DNA from: Cyanobium sp. Cruz CV13-4-11
Lineage (GTDB): Bacteria; Cyanobacteriota; Cyanobacteriia; PCC-6307; Cyanobiaceae
Assembly: GCF_024346055.1 (NCBI RefSeq)
Contig: NZ_JAGQCH010000002.1
Coordinates: 1-64,000 of the forward strand
DNA length: 64,000 nucleotides
Reading direction: 5' to 3'
In this document: piece after piece, positions 8,207 to 17,666 of the stretch
Position numbering within the stretch: the first letter of the stretch is position 1
Layout: each line of letters opens with the position of its first letter
Position numbers and translations under genes: made by a program
Notes under the pieces: generated by a model
Seen by the model: the letters and a program-made list of their open reading frames with translations, nothing else
Databases searched by the model: none
Told to the model about the DNA's origin: nothing

Positions 8207-9850
8207 ATGGCCTGCCACTGGGATGTGGTGGTGGTGGGCAGTGGCGCCGCAGGACTGATGACCTGCCTGGAGTTGCCTGCCCAGCTGAAGGTGCTGCTGC
8301 TCAGCAAATCCAGCAGCCCACCGTCCGCCAGCCGCTGGGCCCAGGGCGGCATCGCCGCCGTGACCGGAGCCGACGACAGCTTCGCCAGCCACATCGCCGA
8401 CACCCTCAAGGCCGGAGCCGGCCTGTGCGATCCGGAGGCGGTGGACGTGCTGGTACGGGAAGCGCCCGCCTGCGTCGAGCGGCTGGTGCAACTGGGCATG
8501 GACTTCGACCGCACCCCCCAGGGCCTGAGCACCACCCTCGAAGCCGCCCACAGCCACCGCCGGGTGCTGCACGCCCAGGACCGCACCGGTGGCGCGCTGG
8601 TGGATGCCCTGGAGCGGGAGGTGCGGCGCCGGCCGGGGCTGGAGCAACGCAAAGGCATTCCCGCCCTGCAACTGTGGGTGGAGAACGGCCGCTGCGTCGG
8701 ACTGCAGGTGCTGGAAGGCGACCGCCTGCGCTGGCTGCGGGCCGGTGCGGTGGTGCTGGCCAGTGGCGGCGGCGGCCATCTGTTTGCCCACACCACCAAC
8801 CCGACCCAGGCGAGCGGCGATGGCGTGGCCATGGCCTGGAGCGCCGGGGCCAGGGTGCGGGACCTGGAGTTCGTGCAGTTCCACCCCACGGCACTGATGC
8901 TGCCGGACGCCCCCCATTTCCTGATCAGCGAAGCCGTGCGCGGCGAGGGGGCGCGGCTCTTCGACGGGGCTGGCCGCTCTCCGGTGGCGCAACTGGAGGG
9001 GGGCGACCTCGCCCCCCGGGACCAGGTGAGCCGCGCCCTGGCCCGTTGCATGGCGGAGCAGGGGGTGACCCACCTGTGGCTCGACCTGCGGCCAGTGGGC
9101 CGCGAACGTCTCGACCGGCAGTTTCCGACCATCCTGCGCCGCTGCCGTGAGCTGGGGCTGTCGCCCTGCGACGCCCCGATCCCCGTGGCGCCGGCCGCCC
9201 ACTACTGGATGGGGGGCGTCGGCACCGACCTGCAGGCCGCCACCAGCCTGGACGGTCTCTTTGCCGTGGGTGAAGTGGGCAGCACAGGGGTCCACGGGGC
9301 GAACCGCCTGGCCAGCAACTCCCTGATGGAATGCCTGGTCTTCGCCCGCCGGCTACGCCATCTGTGCCCCCAGCCCCTCCCCCCTGAGCAGCAGGGCACG
9401 GCCGCCGCGGCCCCGCCGCTCAGCCAGGCTGAACTGCAGGCCTGCCCGGACGAGGCCAGCCTGATCGCTTCAATCGGCGATCTGCGGCGGTTGTGCTGGC
9501 AGGTGGCCGGGGTGGAGCGGCGCGGGGTGGATCTGATCGACGCCCTGCGCCGGGTCCGCAGCGAACGCTCCGGCCATGAGCGTTCCCCCCTGCTGCGCCG
9601 GGCCCACGATCTGCCGCCCGATCAGGAGCTGCAGCTGACGACGGACCAGGGCCGCCGCCTGCTGCTGCTGCAGGATCTGCGCCAGCGGCTGGTGCTGGCG
9701 GAGCTGCTGATGGAGGCCGCCGCCTTCCGGGTGGAGAGCCGGGGCGGCCATCACCGCACCGATGCCCCGACCCCCCAGCCGTTCTGGCGGCGTCACACGC
9801 TGCAGGAACGGGGCCGATCCCCCTTCACCGGTCCGGTGGGCCAGGCCTGA
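8207..9850 (+). CDS. nadB: L-aspartate oxidase
   Basis: NadB oxidises L-aspartate to iminoaspartate, the first step of de novo NAD synthesis, using FAD. The 547-residue protein shows the N-terminal dinucleotide-binding motif VVVGSGAAGLM, the FAD-contacting ASRWAQGGIAAV, the active-site region LEFVQFHPTAL, AVRGEGARLF, HYWMGGV, and the FAD-binding GVHGANRLASNSLME. The C-terminal helical domain of the succinate-dehydrogenase flavoprotein superfamily follows. The succinate dehydrogenase alternative is less likely given overall length and lack of partner subunits. The ATG at 8207 is preferred over an in-frame TTG at 8186. It is convergent with the VKOR-like gene, 10 bp away. Confidence 0.93.
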   Translation: MACHWDVVVVGSGAAGLMTCLELPAQLKVLLLSKSSSPPSASRWAQGGIAAVTGADDSFASHIADTLKAGAGLCDPEAVDVLVREAPACVERLVQLGMDFDRTPQGLSTTLEAAHSHRRVLHAQDRTGGALVDALEREVRRRPGLEQRKGIPALQLWVENGRCVGLQVLEGDRLRWLRAGAVVLASGGGGHLFAHTTNPTQASGDGVAMAWSAGARVRDLEFVQFHPTALMLPDAPHFLISEAVRGEGARLFDGAGRSPVAQLEGGDLAPRDQVSRALARCMAEQGVTHLWLDLRPVGRERLDRQFPTILRRCRELGLSPCDAPIPVAPAAHYWMGGVGTDLQAATSLDGLFAVGEVGSTGVHGANRLASNSLMECLVFARRLRHLCPQPLPPEQQGTAAAAPPLSQAELQACPDEASLIASIGDLRRLCWQVAGVERRGVDLIDALRRVRSERSGHERSPLLRRAHDLPPDQELQLTTDQGRRLLLLQDLRQRLVLAELLMEAAAFRVESRGGHHRTDAPTPQPFWRRHTLQERGRSPFTGPVGQA

Positions 9851-9860
9851 GGGGAAGGCC

Positions 9861-10853
9861 TCAGTTGACGGGGGCTGCAAGATTCTTGAAGCCGCTCAGG
9901 GCGGCGAGCTGGGCGAGGGTCTTCTGGCCGGAATCCAGCTGGCCCTTGATCTCCCAGGTGGGGAAGCCCTGGATGTTCTTGCTGGCGCAGAGCGCCGCCT
10001 GGCTGTTGCGGCCATCGGGCGCGCATTCGACGATCTTGAGCTTCGCCGTTGCCTCCTTGCCGAAGAGTTCCTTCTGGTCGTGGCAATGGGGGCACCAGTA
10101 GGCCGAATACATCACCGCTCCGGAGGCGGTGAGGTGTTCGGCGAGGGCCAGGGTGGCCGGGGTGCTGGCGGCGACCACCGGGATCGGCATGCCGGGGCCG
10201 GTGGTGGCCTCGGGGCGATTCATGGAGGTGGCCCAACCGAGCCCGATCAGGCCGACGGCCAGGGCGGTGAGCACGCCGCGGAAGATCAGGGCCCCAGCGT
10301 CCTCCCATTCGCCGCCGATCAGGCTCAGCACAAACAACGCCACACTGATCAAGGCCGACATCAGACAGAAGGTGCAGAAGGCCTTGATCTGAAAGGCCAT
10401 CACCCCCACCAGCACGAGGCTGAAGATCGCCATGCCGGCGCTGAGCAGGAACAGGCCCCACCAGCTGAGGCCATTGACGCGGGTGCGGGCCTCGCCCTTC
10501 AGCACCAGCGGCAGCAACGCCATCACCAGCACCGACCCGTAGGCCAGCAGACCGAACAGGGACAGGGGCTGGCCGAAGACACTCCCCCAGGGGCTGTTGA
10601 GCACCTTGTCGCAACCCTCGGCCCCTCCAGGGCAGGAGAGGCTGCCGATCACCCCCCAGCGATTCAGGGTGATCGATCCGGTGTCGATCACGCCGATGGT
10701 GGCCAGCACGGCCATCACCACCCGCGCCCAGCGCCGACCCGGCTCGGGTCGGCGGCGCGTCGTGAGGCGGCTGGCGAGGCGGGTGGAAGTCACAGGCACG
10801 GACGTGTCGCGGGTCGATTCTCGCAGCCGCGGGGGCTTGCATAGGGTGGACAT
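9861..10853 (-). CDS. VKOR-thioredoxin fusion, disulfide-forming membrane enzyme
   Basis: This 330-residue fusion has a four- to five-helix vitamin K epoxide reductase domain followed by a thioredoxin-like domain. It functionally replaces DsbB/DsbA in cyanobacteria by passing electrons from folding proteins to quinone. Visible cysteines are the loop pair Cys74/Cys81, the quinone-site CTFC (Cys160, Cys163), and the thioredoxin CPHC (Cys254, Cys257) with a cis-Pro at GFPT (about residue 298). An extra pair at Cys277/Cys289 is typical of the fusion. The first 45 residues are basic and cytoplasmic. ATG at 10853 is used, but the true start may be further in. It is divergent from rimO. Confidence 0.9.
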   Translation of the reverse strand: MSTLCKPPRLRESTRDTSVPVTSTRLASRLTTRRRPEPGRRWARVVMAVLATIGVIDTGSITLNRWGVIGSLSCPGGAEGCDKVLNSPWGSVFGQPLSLFGLLAYGSVLVMALLPLVLKGEARTRVNGLSWWGLFLLSAGMAIFSLVLVGVMAFQIKAFCTFCLMSALISVALFVLSLIGGEWEDAGALIFRGVLTALAVGLIGLGWATSMNRPEATTGPGMPIPVVAASTPATLALAEHLTASGAVMYSAYWCPHCHDQKELFGKEATAKLKIVECAPDGRNSQAALCASKNIQGFPTWEIKGQLDSGQKTLAQLAALSGFKNLAAPVN

Positions 10854-10918
10854 CGGCGTTTGCGCCCACGCCCCTGGTGCCGGCCCGCCGGCCCGTTCCC
10901 CTTTCCACCCGCAGCAGC

Positions 10919-12313
10919 ATGTCCCCCCAGCCCAGCCGAGAACGGCCCACCGTGGCCTTCACCCACCTGGGTTGCGAGAAGAATCGGGTGGACACCGAGC
11001 ACATGCTCGGCCTGCTGGCCGAGGCCGGCTACGGCGTCAGTGCCGACGAAAGCGAGGCGCGGGTGGTGGTGGTGAACACGTGCAGCTTCATCCAGGACGC
11101 CCGCGCCGAATCGGTGCGAACCCTGGTGGAACTGGCCGAGCAGGGCAAGGAACTGATCATCGCCGGCTGCCTGGCCCAGCATTTTCAACAGGAACTGCTC
11201 GAATCCCTGCCGGAAGCGAAGGCGATCGTCGGCACCGGCGACTACCAGCACATCGTGGAGGTGCTGGAGCGGGTCGAGGCCGGGGAGCGGGTCAACAGGG
11301 TCAGCGCGGTGCCCACCTTCGTGGGCGACGAACACCTGCCCCGCTACCGCACCACCTCCGAGGCGGTGGCCTACCTGAAGGTGGCCGAAGGCTGCGACTA
11401 CCGCTGCGCCTTCTGCATCATCCCCAGGCTGCGGGGCGACCAGCGCTCCCGCACGATCGAATCGATCGTGGCCGAAGCCCACCAACTGGCCGCCCAGGGC
11501 GTCAAGGAGCTGATCCTGATCAGCCAGATCACCACCAACTACGGACTGGATCTCTACGGCAAGCCGCGCCTCGACGACCTGCTGAGGGCCCTCGGGGAGG
11601 TGGAGATTCCCTGGATCCGGGTCCACTACGCCTATCCCACCGGCCTCACCGACACCGTGCTCACCGCCTACCGGGATATCCCCAACGTCCTGCCCTACCT
11701 CGATCTCCCCCTGCAGCACAGCCACCCGGAGGTGCTGCGGGCCATGAACCGTCCCTGGCAGACCGGGGTCAACGGCGCCCTGCTGCAGCGCATCCGCGAC
11801 CAGCTGCCCGACGCCGTGCTGCGCACCACCTTCATCGTCGGTTTCCCTGGGGAAACGGAAGAGCAGTTCGAGCATCTGCTGGCGTTCGTGGCCGAGCAAC
11901 GCTTCGACCACGTGGGCGTGTTCACCTTCTCCCCGGAGGACGGCACCGCCGCCGCCGAACTGAGCAACCCCGTGCCGCCGGAGATCGCCAGCGAGCGGCG
12001 GGACCGTTTGATGGCCCTGCAGCAACCGATCGCCGCCGAGCGCAACGGCGCCTGGGTGGGCCGGATCGTGGATGTGTTGATCGAGCAGGAGAACCCCTCC
12101 AGCGGCGAGATGCTGGGCCGCTGCGCCCGCTTCGCCCCAGAGGTGGACGGCGAGGTGCATGTCAGCCCCGGTGAGGGTGGACTCTGCGCCGCACCCGGGA
12201 CGATGGTGCCGGTGCGGATCACCGCCGCCGACACCTATGACCTGCGTGGCGTGGTGGTGGGGGCCGGCGTGATGGTGCGTGAGGCCCAGGACGCCACGCG
12301 GAGCCGGGCTTGA
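10919..12313 (+). CDS. rimO: Ribosomal protein S12 methylthiotransferase RimO
   Basis: RimO adds a methylthio group to an aspartate of ribosomal protein S12 using two Fe-S clusters and S-adenosylmethionine. In this 464-residue protein the N-terminal UPF0004 domain has Cys19 (LGCEKNRVD), Cys55 and Cys84. The radical SAM motif is Cys159, Cys163, Cys166 ([13 protein letters not shown]), and a TRAM-like domain ends the protein. The CEKNRVD signature favours RimO over MiaB. The ATG at 10919 is used; the frame extends 14 codons further to a GTG. Its stop overlaps the TTG of the next gene (TTGA at 12310-12313). Confidence 0.93.
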   Translation: MSPQPSRERPTVAFTHLGCEKNRVDTEHMLGLLAEAGYGVSADESEARVVVVNTCSFIQDARAESVRTLVELAEQGKELIIAGCLAQHFQQELLESLPEAKAIVGTGDYQHIVEVLERVEAGERVNRVSAVPTFVGDEHLPRYRTTSEAVAYLKVAEGCDYRCAFCIIPRLRGDQRSRTIESIVAEAHQLAAQGVKELILISQITTNYGLDLYGKPRLDDLLRALGEVEIPWIRVHYAYPTGLTDTVLTAYRDIPNVLPYLDLPLQHSHPEVLRAMNRPWQTGVNGALLQRIRDQLPDAVLRTTFIVGFPGETEEQFEHLLAFVAEQRFDHVGVFTFSPEDGTAAAELSNPVPPEIASERRDRLMALQQPIAAERNGAWVGRIVDVLIEQENPSSGEMLGRCARFAPEVDGEVHVSPGEGGLCAAPGTMVPVRITAADTYDLRGVVVGAGVMVREAQDATRSRA

Positions 12314-13539
12314 GTCCCGGCAACGGAGACGGCTGGCTGCGACGGCACCAACGCCCCCTTTTCCTGCTCGCCTCCGGCCTGAGCACCTCCGGATCCTTCG
12401 CCGGGCTGACGGCCAAGGGCTGGATCCTGATGGCCGGCACCGGCAACCCGCTGCTGCTGGCCCTGCACTTCGCCGCCCTGGCCCTGCCCAGCCTGCTGGT
12501 CAGCGGCCGGGCGGGGGTGCTCACCGATCGGCTGGGCTGCGAAACCATGCTGATCCGTTCCCAATGGGGACTGTTCGGTGGTGCAGCCCTGGGGGCCCTG
12601 GCCATTCCCCTGCTGCAGGGAACGGGGCAGGTGGTCCTGTTGCTGCTGAGCACGCTGGTGGTGGGCGTGTCCAGCTCCTTTGAGCTCACAGCTCGCAGCA
12701 AGTACTGCTCCCTGCTGGTGGAACGGCCGGAGCAGGTGGCGCCCTATCTGGCCAGCTTCTCGGTCGTGTTCAACGTCGGCAAGCTGGTGGGCCCTCCGCT
12801 GGGAGGCTGGCTTGTGGCCCTCTCCGGACCCGCCATGGCCCTGGCGATCGATGCGGCGTCCTACCTGCTGCCGATCGCCACCGTGATCTGGTTGCTGCGG
12901 CCCCACTGGGAGCTGGAGCAGCGCAGCGCCGGGGGTGACGGGGCCAGCCTCGGTGCCGCCTGGCGGGACTGCGGCTCCACCCTGCGCCACGTGCTGCGCT
13001 TCACCACCGTGGCCTGCCTGGTGGGCTTCTTCCATCCGGGCCTGGCCCCCCTGATCGCCGCCGACGTGGTCGGGCCCTCGCCGCAGGCCCTCGGCCTGTT
13101 CACCAGCGTGCTGGCGGCCGGCAGCATCGCCGGCGGTGTGGTGCTGCAGCGCAACAGCCTGGCCCTGAGCGAGCGCCCGGTGCTTCTGCTGGGGGGCTGC
13201 GCCGTGGTGGTGGCCCTGGCCCAGTTGGGGATGGCAGCGGCCTCCAGGGGCACGGTGGCCCTGGCGATGGCCCTGTTGATCGGTGCCGGCACGGCGGGCC
13301 TGCTGGCCGGCTCAAACCTGATTCTCCAGGTGGGGGCACCCATGGCCCTGCGCGGCCGCATGGCCGGTCTGGGGCAGATCGCCTTCCTGGGCGGCGGCGG
13401 GGTGAGTGGCCTGCTGGCCGCCGCCCTGGCGATGACCCTGGGACTCCAGGCCACCTTCGCCCTGCTCGGCGGCCTGGGGCTGGTGGTGGGGGTGCTGGAA
13501 CTGGGGCGGAACGGAGCCCTGCGGCTCAGATCAGCCTGA
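12310..13539 (+). CDS. MFS transporter (MFS_3/EntS-like)
   Basis: This 409-residue protein has about twelve hydrophobic segments and fits the MFS branch that includes EntS and macrolide/tetracycline exporters. The helix 2-3 loop [17 protein letters not shown] and [21 protein letters not shown] in helix 5 are family-like. It is most likely an exporter, but its substrate cannot be inferred. The start is a TTG whose last two bases are shared with the rimO stop, giving a TTGA overlap. The next in-frame ATG is about 40 codons later and would delete the first helix. The 3' end overlaps the convergent PetL-like gene by 14 bp. Confidence 0.8.
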   Translation: MSPGNGDGWLRRHQRPLFLLASGLSTSGSFAGLTAKGWILMAGTGNPLLLALHFAALALPSLLVSGRAGVLTDRLGCETMLIRSQWGLFGGAALGALAIPLLQGTGQVVLLLLSTLVVGVSSSFELTARSKYCSLLVERPEQVAPYLASFSVVFNVGKLVGPPLGGWLVALSGPAMALAIDAASYLLPIATVIWLLRPHWELEQRSAGGDGASLGAAWRDCGSTLRHVLRFTTVACLVGFFHPGLAPLIAADVVGPSPQALGLFTSVLAAGSIAGGVVLQRNSLALSERPVLLLGGCAVVVALAQLGMAAASRGTVALAMALLIGAGTAGLLAGSNLILQVGAPMALRGRMAGLGQIAFLGGGGVSGLLAAALAMTLGLQATFALLGGLGLVVGVLELGRNGALRLRSA

Positions 13540-13645
13540 CGCCCTTGAGCACGACCGTGGCCAGGAAGGCGGCGGTGAGCCCGCCACCGACGAGCGCCAG
13601 ATAAATCACCACACCCACGGCCGCTGCTGCGAGGAACGGGATCAT
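13526..13645 (-). CDS. Small one-helix protein, candidate PetL of cytochrome b6f
   Basis: This is a 39-residue protein with one membrane helix and the C-terminal ending LKGVRLI. The last 29 residues can be laid without gaps over the PetL sequence I remember from thermophilic cyanobacteria, which ends in SIKLI. The shared positions are the Gly near the start of the helix, a Tyr four residues later, a mid-helix Gly and the basic-x-x-Leu-Ile end. PetL is a peripheral stabilising subunit of the cytochrome b6f dimer. The ATG at 13643-13645 gives the only sensible start. The gene overlaps the MFS gene tail by 14 bp, convergently. Another single-helix thylakoid subunit is possible; the identity is an inference from a short alignment. 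Confidence 0.5.
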   Translation of the reverse strand: MIPFLAAAAVGVVIYLALVGGGLTAAFLATVVLKGVRLI

Positions 13646-13813
13646 TACAGCAGAGGATCCGCCCCCTCCCACCCCCATGGCCCGGGAGGAGGCGGTAGAA
13701 CGACCTGACATTTCCTGAAACCTCCTAGGGTTGCGGCGCAGCGGGACCTGCTCAAGACACCCCCTTCCCCTGCCGCGCAATCGCCCACGGCCCTTCCACA
13801 ACGCACCTGCAGC

Positions 13814-15424
13814 ATGCGCACCCTCTTCATCTATCCCGAATTCCCGAAGACGTTCTGGAGCTACGAAAAGATCCTCGAGCTGGTGAACCGCAAGGTCCTG
13901 CTTCCGCCTCTGGGGATGGTAACGGTGGCGGCGCTGCTGCCCCAGACCTGGGAGATGAAGCTGGTGGACCGCAACGTCCGGGAGGTGACCGAAGCGGAGT
14001 GGAACTGGGCGGAGCTGGTGGTGATCTCCGGGATGATTGTCCAGAAGGCCGACATGGCCGCCCAGATCGCCAAGGCGAAGCAGCGGGGTCTGCCGGTGGC
14101 AGTGGGTGGGCCTTTCGCCAGTTCCACCCCGGACGCCCCTGAACTGCAGCTGGCCGACTTCAAGGTGCTCGACGAGGGTGAAATCACCCTGCCGATGTTC
14201 ATCGAGGCGATCGAGCGCGGCGACCGCCAGGGACGTTTCAGTGCCGATGGCGAAAAGCCTGACGTCACCGGTACCCCCATCCCCCGCTTCGATCTTCTCG
14301 AGCTCGACGCCTACGACTCCATGTCGGTGCAGTTCTCGCGGGGCTGCCCGTTCCAGTGCGAGTTCTGCGACATCATCGTGCTGTACGGCCGCAAACCCCG
14401 TACGAAGGCCCCCGAGCAACTCGTTGCCGAGCTCCAGTACCTCTACGACCTGGGCTGGCGGCGTTCCATCTTCCTGGTCGACGACAACTTCATCGGCAAC
14501 AAGCGCAACGCCAAATTGCTGCTGCCCGCGATCAAGCGCTGGCAGATCGACCACGGCTACCCCTTCAGCTTCGCCACCGAGGCCTCGGTGGATCTCGCCT
14601 CCGACGACGAAATGATGAAGATGATGGCGGAGGCCCGCTTCGACAGCGTCTTCCTTGGTATCGAGACGCCCGATGAGGCCAGCCTCGAAACGGCCGGCAA
14701 GCTGCAGAACACCCGCAGCTCACTGGAGGAGTCGGTCGACCGGATCACCGCCTATGGCATCCGCGTGATGGCGGGCTTCATCATCGGCTTCGACGGCGAA
14801 AAGCAGGGCGCCGGCGATCGGATCGTCGAATTCGTCAGCCGCACCGGCATCCCCGCCGCGATGATGGGGATGCTTCAGGCCCTGCCGAACACGGGGCTCT
14901 GGCATCGGCTGGAGAAAGAGGGCCGTCTGGTGCAGGAAAAAACCGACGCCAAGGGCGTCAACCAGACGAATCTGCTCAACTTCGTGCCTACCCGGCCGAT
15001 CCGCCAGATCGCCAATGAGTACGTGGATGCCTTCTGCCGCCTCTACGAACCCAACGCCTACATCGATCGGGTTACGCACTACTACCTGAAAATGGGCCAA
15101 CCCCGCTGGCAACAGTTCGTTCCGGCGGCGGCCTTCGGCAAGGCCAGCCTGCCCAGCTGGACCGATGTCCGCGCCCTGCTGATCGTGATCTGGCGTCAGG
15201 GCCTGAAGCGTGACACCCGCGGCCGTTTCTGGCGTTCCCTGCTCACCATCGCGCGCCGCAATCCCAACAACCTCGAGCAGTTCCTGGTGACCCTCGCCCA
15301 CAACGAGCACTTCCAGGAGTACCGGGGTGTGGTGACCCGGGAAATCCAGGACCAGCTCGCTGCCCTGCCCCCGGAACCACCCGAAGGGTCCCGCGCCACC
15401 AGCCGCGAACTGCAGCCCGCCTAG
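13814..15424 (+). CDS. B12-binding-type radical SAM protein with DUF4070
   Basis: This 536-residue protein has an N-terminal Rossmann-like B12-binding-type domain (about 1-140, LPPLGMVTVAALLPQTWEMKLVD), a radical SAM core with RGCPFQCEFCDII (Cys178, Cys182, Cys185) and a C-terminal DUF4070 domain. The architecture matches the hopanoid-methylase/BchE-like class. In this class the cobalamin base-off histidine motif is often missing, and I see no DxHxxG here. The substrate is unknown; hopanoid or tetrapyrrole modification are only guesses. ATG at 13814 is the start. It is a single gene, followed by the degenerate locus at 15464. Confidence 0.85.
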   Translation: MRTLFIYPEFPKTFWSYEKILELVNRKVLLPPLGMVTVAALLPQTWEMKLVDRNVREVTEAEWNWAELVVISGMIVQKADMAAQIAKAKQRGLPVAVGGPFASSTPDAPELQLADFKVLDEGEITLPMFIEAIERGDRQGRFSADGEKPDVTGTPIPRFDLLELDAYDSMSVQFSRGCPFQCEFCDIIVLYGRKPRTKAPEQLVAELQYLYDLGWRRSIFLVDDNFIGNKRNAKLLLPAIKRWQIDHGYPFSFATEASVDLASDDEMMKMMAEARFDSVFLGIETPDEASLETAGKLQNTRSSLEESVDRITAYGIRVMAGFIIGFDGEKQGAGDRIVEFVSRTGIPAAMMGMLQALPNTGLWHRLEKEGRLVQEKTDAKGVNQTNLLNFVPTRPIRQIANEYVDAFCRLYEPNAYIDRVTHYYLKMGQPRWQQFVPAAAFGKASLPSWTDVRALLIVIWRQGLKRDTRGRFWRSLLTIARRNPNNLEQFLVTLAHNEHFQEYRGVVTREIQDQLAALPPEPPEGSRATSRELQPA

Positions 15425-15463
15425 CTCGGGGTACGTTTGATCTGACGCCTACGAGGCGCAGTG

Positions 15464-15985
15464 ATGCGGCAACCACAAGTCACGAACGCTGGGCTCACCA
15501 AGCTCGTCGCCCTGGCTTCCATTGGGGGTGTCGGCCTGTAGGCCCTGGCCTTCAGTCGCTGGGACAGCATCGGGCCCCAGTCGATGATCTGTCGCCATAG
15601 CGATGACCCCACGGGGCAGATCGATTTCAGGGCGGATGAGGGCCAGGGCGACGACCGGGTCCGCTTTGCCGACGGCCAGCCCCTGCCGGTGAGAACCTCC
15701 CGTGATCAGATCTCGTTTCTGGAGAAGGAGTCCAACAACTTCCACCTCTCCGACAATGACGGCGATGAGGTAGCCATGGGCCATGCCCCGACCAGCCAGC
15801 AGCTTCCCGGCATCGCGGCGCTGAAGCCCCAGACGGTGCTGCATCCGGACCAACACCACGACGTGGAGCACCACACCACGATTGACCGTCGGGCCCTGAC
15901 CTTCCAGGAAAACGCCATGCAGAAAGGCGGCGGGCGCGGAGCCTTGATGATGAATGGCCGCTGCCGGATCGTGGCCTCCGCCTGA
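15464..15985 (+). pseudogene. Small secreted-type protein gene interrupted by TAG
   Basis: From the ATG at 15464 the frame encodes 25 residues, including the start of a hydrophobic segment (LTKLVALASIGGVGL). It then meets TAG at 15539-15541. The same frame continues open for 148 codons to 15985 with the rest of the hydrophobic segment, then a polar region with one Cys near the start (ICRHS) and one near the end (GRCRIV), and many His, Asp and Gln. The layout resembles the small exported hypothetical proteins common in picocyanobacteria. The remaining downstream ATG at 15584 would lack the signal. I interpret it as a recent nonsense pseudogene; a sequencing error is the main alternative. Confidence 0.5.
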
Positions 15986-16011
15986 GTCCGGGCCCCGCCC
16001 GATGCGCCCGT

Positions 16012-16395
16012 CTAGTCCTGCTCGTAGGGCAGGCCCTGCAGCAGGCAGAGCTCGGCCTTCTGCAGCTCCCGGCCCAGGTAGAGGGCATGGTCGAGCCGCG
16101 ACAGGGGATGGGGCCCCTCTGCCTCGGTGAGGGCGATGCCGAGTTCCTTGGCACTGCGGCCCCGGTAGGTGGCCAGCGGCGAGCGCGGGTCGCTGCCCCG
16201 GCAGCTGATCACCTCGCCGGTGTCGGGGTCGGTGGCCAGCCCCCGCTCATCGATGCCGTTGGCGTAGTGCTCGGCCACCAGCTCACCGGCGGCGGCATCC
16301 ACCTTGATCAGGAAGTAGCCCGACGGGTCGAGGGCGATGAAACGCTGGGAAAGCGCCTCATCCAGGCTCAGGCGTGGGCACGGGTCGCGGTGCAT
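16012..16395 (-). CDS. DUF4346 family protein
   Basis: This 127-residue soluble protein matches the DUF4346 domain. The features are IALDPSGYFLIKVD near residue 20, GELVAEHYANGIDERGLATDPDTGEVI, and a C-terminal helix containing SRLDHALYLGRELQKAE. In other bacteria this domain can be attached to a dihydropteroate-synthase-like module, but here it stands alone. Its function is unknown. The ATG at 16393-16395 lies 38 bp inside the 3' end of the upstream acyltransferase-like gene, so the two are probably co-transcribed and translationally linked. Confidence 0.75.
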   Translation of the reverse strand: MHRDPCPRLSLDEALSQRFIALDPSGYFLIKVDAAAGELVAEHYANGIDERGLATDPDTGEVISCRGSDPRSPLATYRGRSAKELGIALTEAEGPHPLSRLDHALYLGRELQKAELCLLQGLPYEQD

Positions 16396-17587
16396 GGGGG
16401 GGATCGTAAGCAGCGGTGAAGGGGAGCTCCGCGTTCATCGCCGCAATCGCCTGCTGCATCTCCTGGTTGGCGCCCGGGAGCCACTCCCGCAGGATGGCGT
16501 CGAAGCGGGGGTCGTACCAGCGGTGCAGGCTGGCCCGGGGCTGGGCCACGAAGCCGCGGCGCCGTTTATGGCTGCCGCCGGCCCCGGGATCGAAGCTCTC
16601 CAGGCCCCGCTCGATCGCCCAGGCGATCGGGGCGTAGTAACAGACCTCGAAGTGCAGGTTGTCGAGCTCGATGTCACTGCCCCAGTAGCGGCCCCAGAGG
16701 CCCGTGGCATCGTGCACGCAGAGGGACATCGCCAGGGGCTGCATCGGCTCACCCCGGTGGGCGCTGAACAGCACCAGGTGCTGGCGCAGGTCGGTGGCGG
16801 CCGCCTGGAAGAAGGACTCGGTGAGGTACTTGCTGCCCCAGGGACCCCAGCGGCTGCAGTGCTGCTCATAGAAGCCGTGCATCCGCTCCAGCAGCTGCGG
16901 CGGGATGTCCTCGCCCGCCAGGGGGGTGACCGTCAGCCCCGCCTCCGCCACCGAGCGGCGCTCGCGGCGGATGTTGCGCCGCTGATTGGCATTGAAGCTG
17001 GCCAGATAGGCCTCGAAGTCGGCATGGCCCGGGTTGCGCCATTCGCTCTGCTGGTTGATCCACAGCGCGCAGCCGGCGGCCTCCGCCAAGGGCTGCCAGG
17101 CGGGATCCACATAGAGAAAGTTGCAGCTGAGAATCCGCTGTCGCCGGCAGAAGCTGTCGATCTCGGCCAGCATCAACGCCGTCAGGGCGGCGGCGTCCTC
17201 GCCGGGGGCCACATGGAAGCGGTAGCCCTGCACCGGACTCACCGGGCTCATGCCGACGAGCTTGGGGTAGTAGCCCAGGCCCAGCTGGCCGGCCAGCTGG
17301 GCAAAGGATTGGTCGAAGACGAACTCCCCGTAGCTGTGACCCTTCAGATACAGGGGCGCCAGGGCCACCAGCCGCCCCTGGCGCCAGAGCCCCAGATGGC
17401 AGGGCTGCCAGCCCTGGCGGGGCACGATGCTGCCACTGGCCTCCAGGTGGTGCAACCAGCGCCAGCCATAGAAGGGGCGATCCAGCGGCTCGGCCCCGGC
17501 CACTCCGGTGCCCCCCACCAGGGCCTGCCACTGGTCTTCAGGGATGTCCTGCGTTGCCTTGTGCCAACGGACTTGCAGCTCGGCCAT
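16358..17587 (-). CDS. FemAB/GNAT-like protein (PF04339, DUF482)
   Basis: This 409-residue protein belongs to the family annotated as peptidoglycan-biosynthesis or GNAT-type acyltransferase (DUF482, PF04339). Family landmarks are RPFYGWRWLHHLEASGS near residue 40, FDQSFAQLAGQLGLGYYPKL, the FNANQRRNIRRERR basic motif, and the C-terminal AGGSHKRRRGF. The fold is a double GNAT similar to FemX. The true acceptor and acyl donor are not known, and these proteins are found broadly in proteobacteria and cyanobacteria. The ATG at 17585-17587 gives the family length. Its 3' end overlaps DUF4346 by 38 bp, and it is divergent from the exported protein at 17667. Confidence 0.82.
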   Translation of the reverse strand: MAELQVRWHKATQDIPEDQWQALVGGTGVAGAEPLDRPFYGWRWLHHLEASGSIVPRQGWQPCHLGLWRQGRLVALAPLYLKGHSYGEFVFDQSFAQLAGQLGLGYYPKLVGMSPVSPVQGYRFHVAPGEDAAALTALMLAEIDSFCRRQRILSCNFLYVDPAWQPLAEAAGCALWINQQSEWRNPGHADFEAYLASFNANQRRNIRRERRSVAEAGLTVTPLAGEDIPPQLLERMHGFYEQHCSRWGPWGSKYLTESFFQAAATDLRQHLVLFSAHRGEPMQPLAMSLCVHDATGLWGRYWGSDIELDNLHFEVCYYAPIAWAIERGLESFDPGAGGSHKRRRGFVAQPRASLHRWYDPRFDAILREWLPGANQEMQQAIAAMNAELPFTAAYDPPHAPRPVPTPEPG

Positions 17588-17666
17588 GGCCGGTGAAGAC
17601 ACAGGGGGACGGGGCAGGCGCAAAACTAACGGTTGATTCCCTGCGACCGAGCGTCTTTCCCCCGCC

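Noticed and set aside
8090-9295. 401-codon minus-strand frame opposite nadB
   Set aside because: The nadB reading frame has all family motifs. The opposite frame is low-complexity and unrecognisable.
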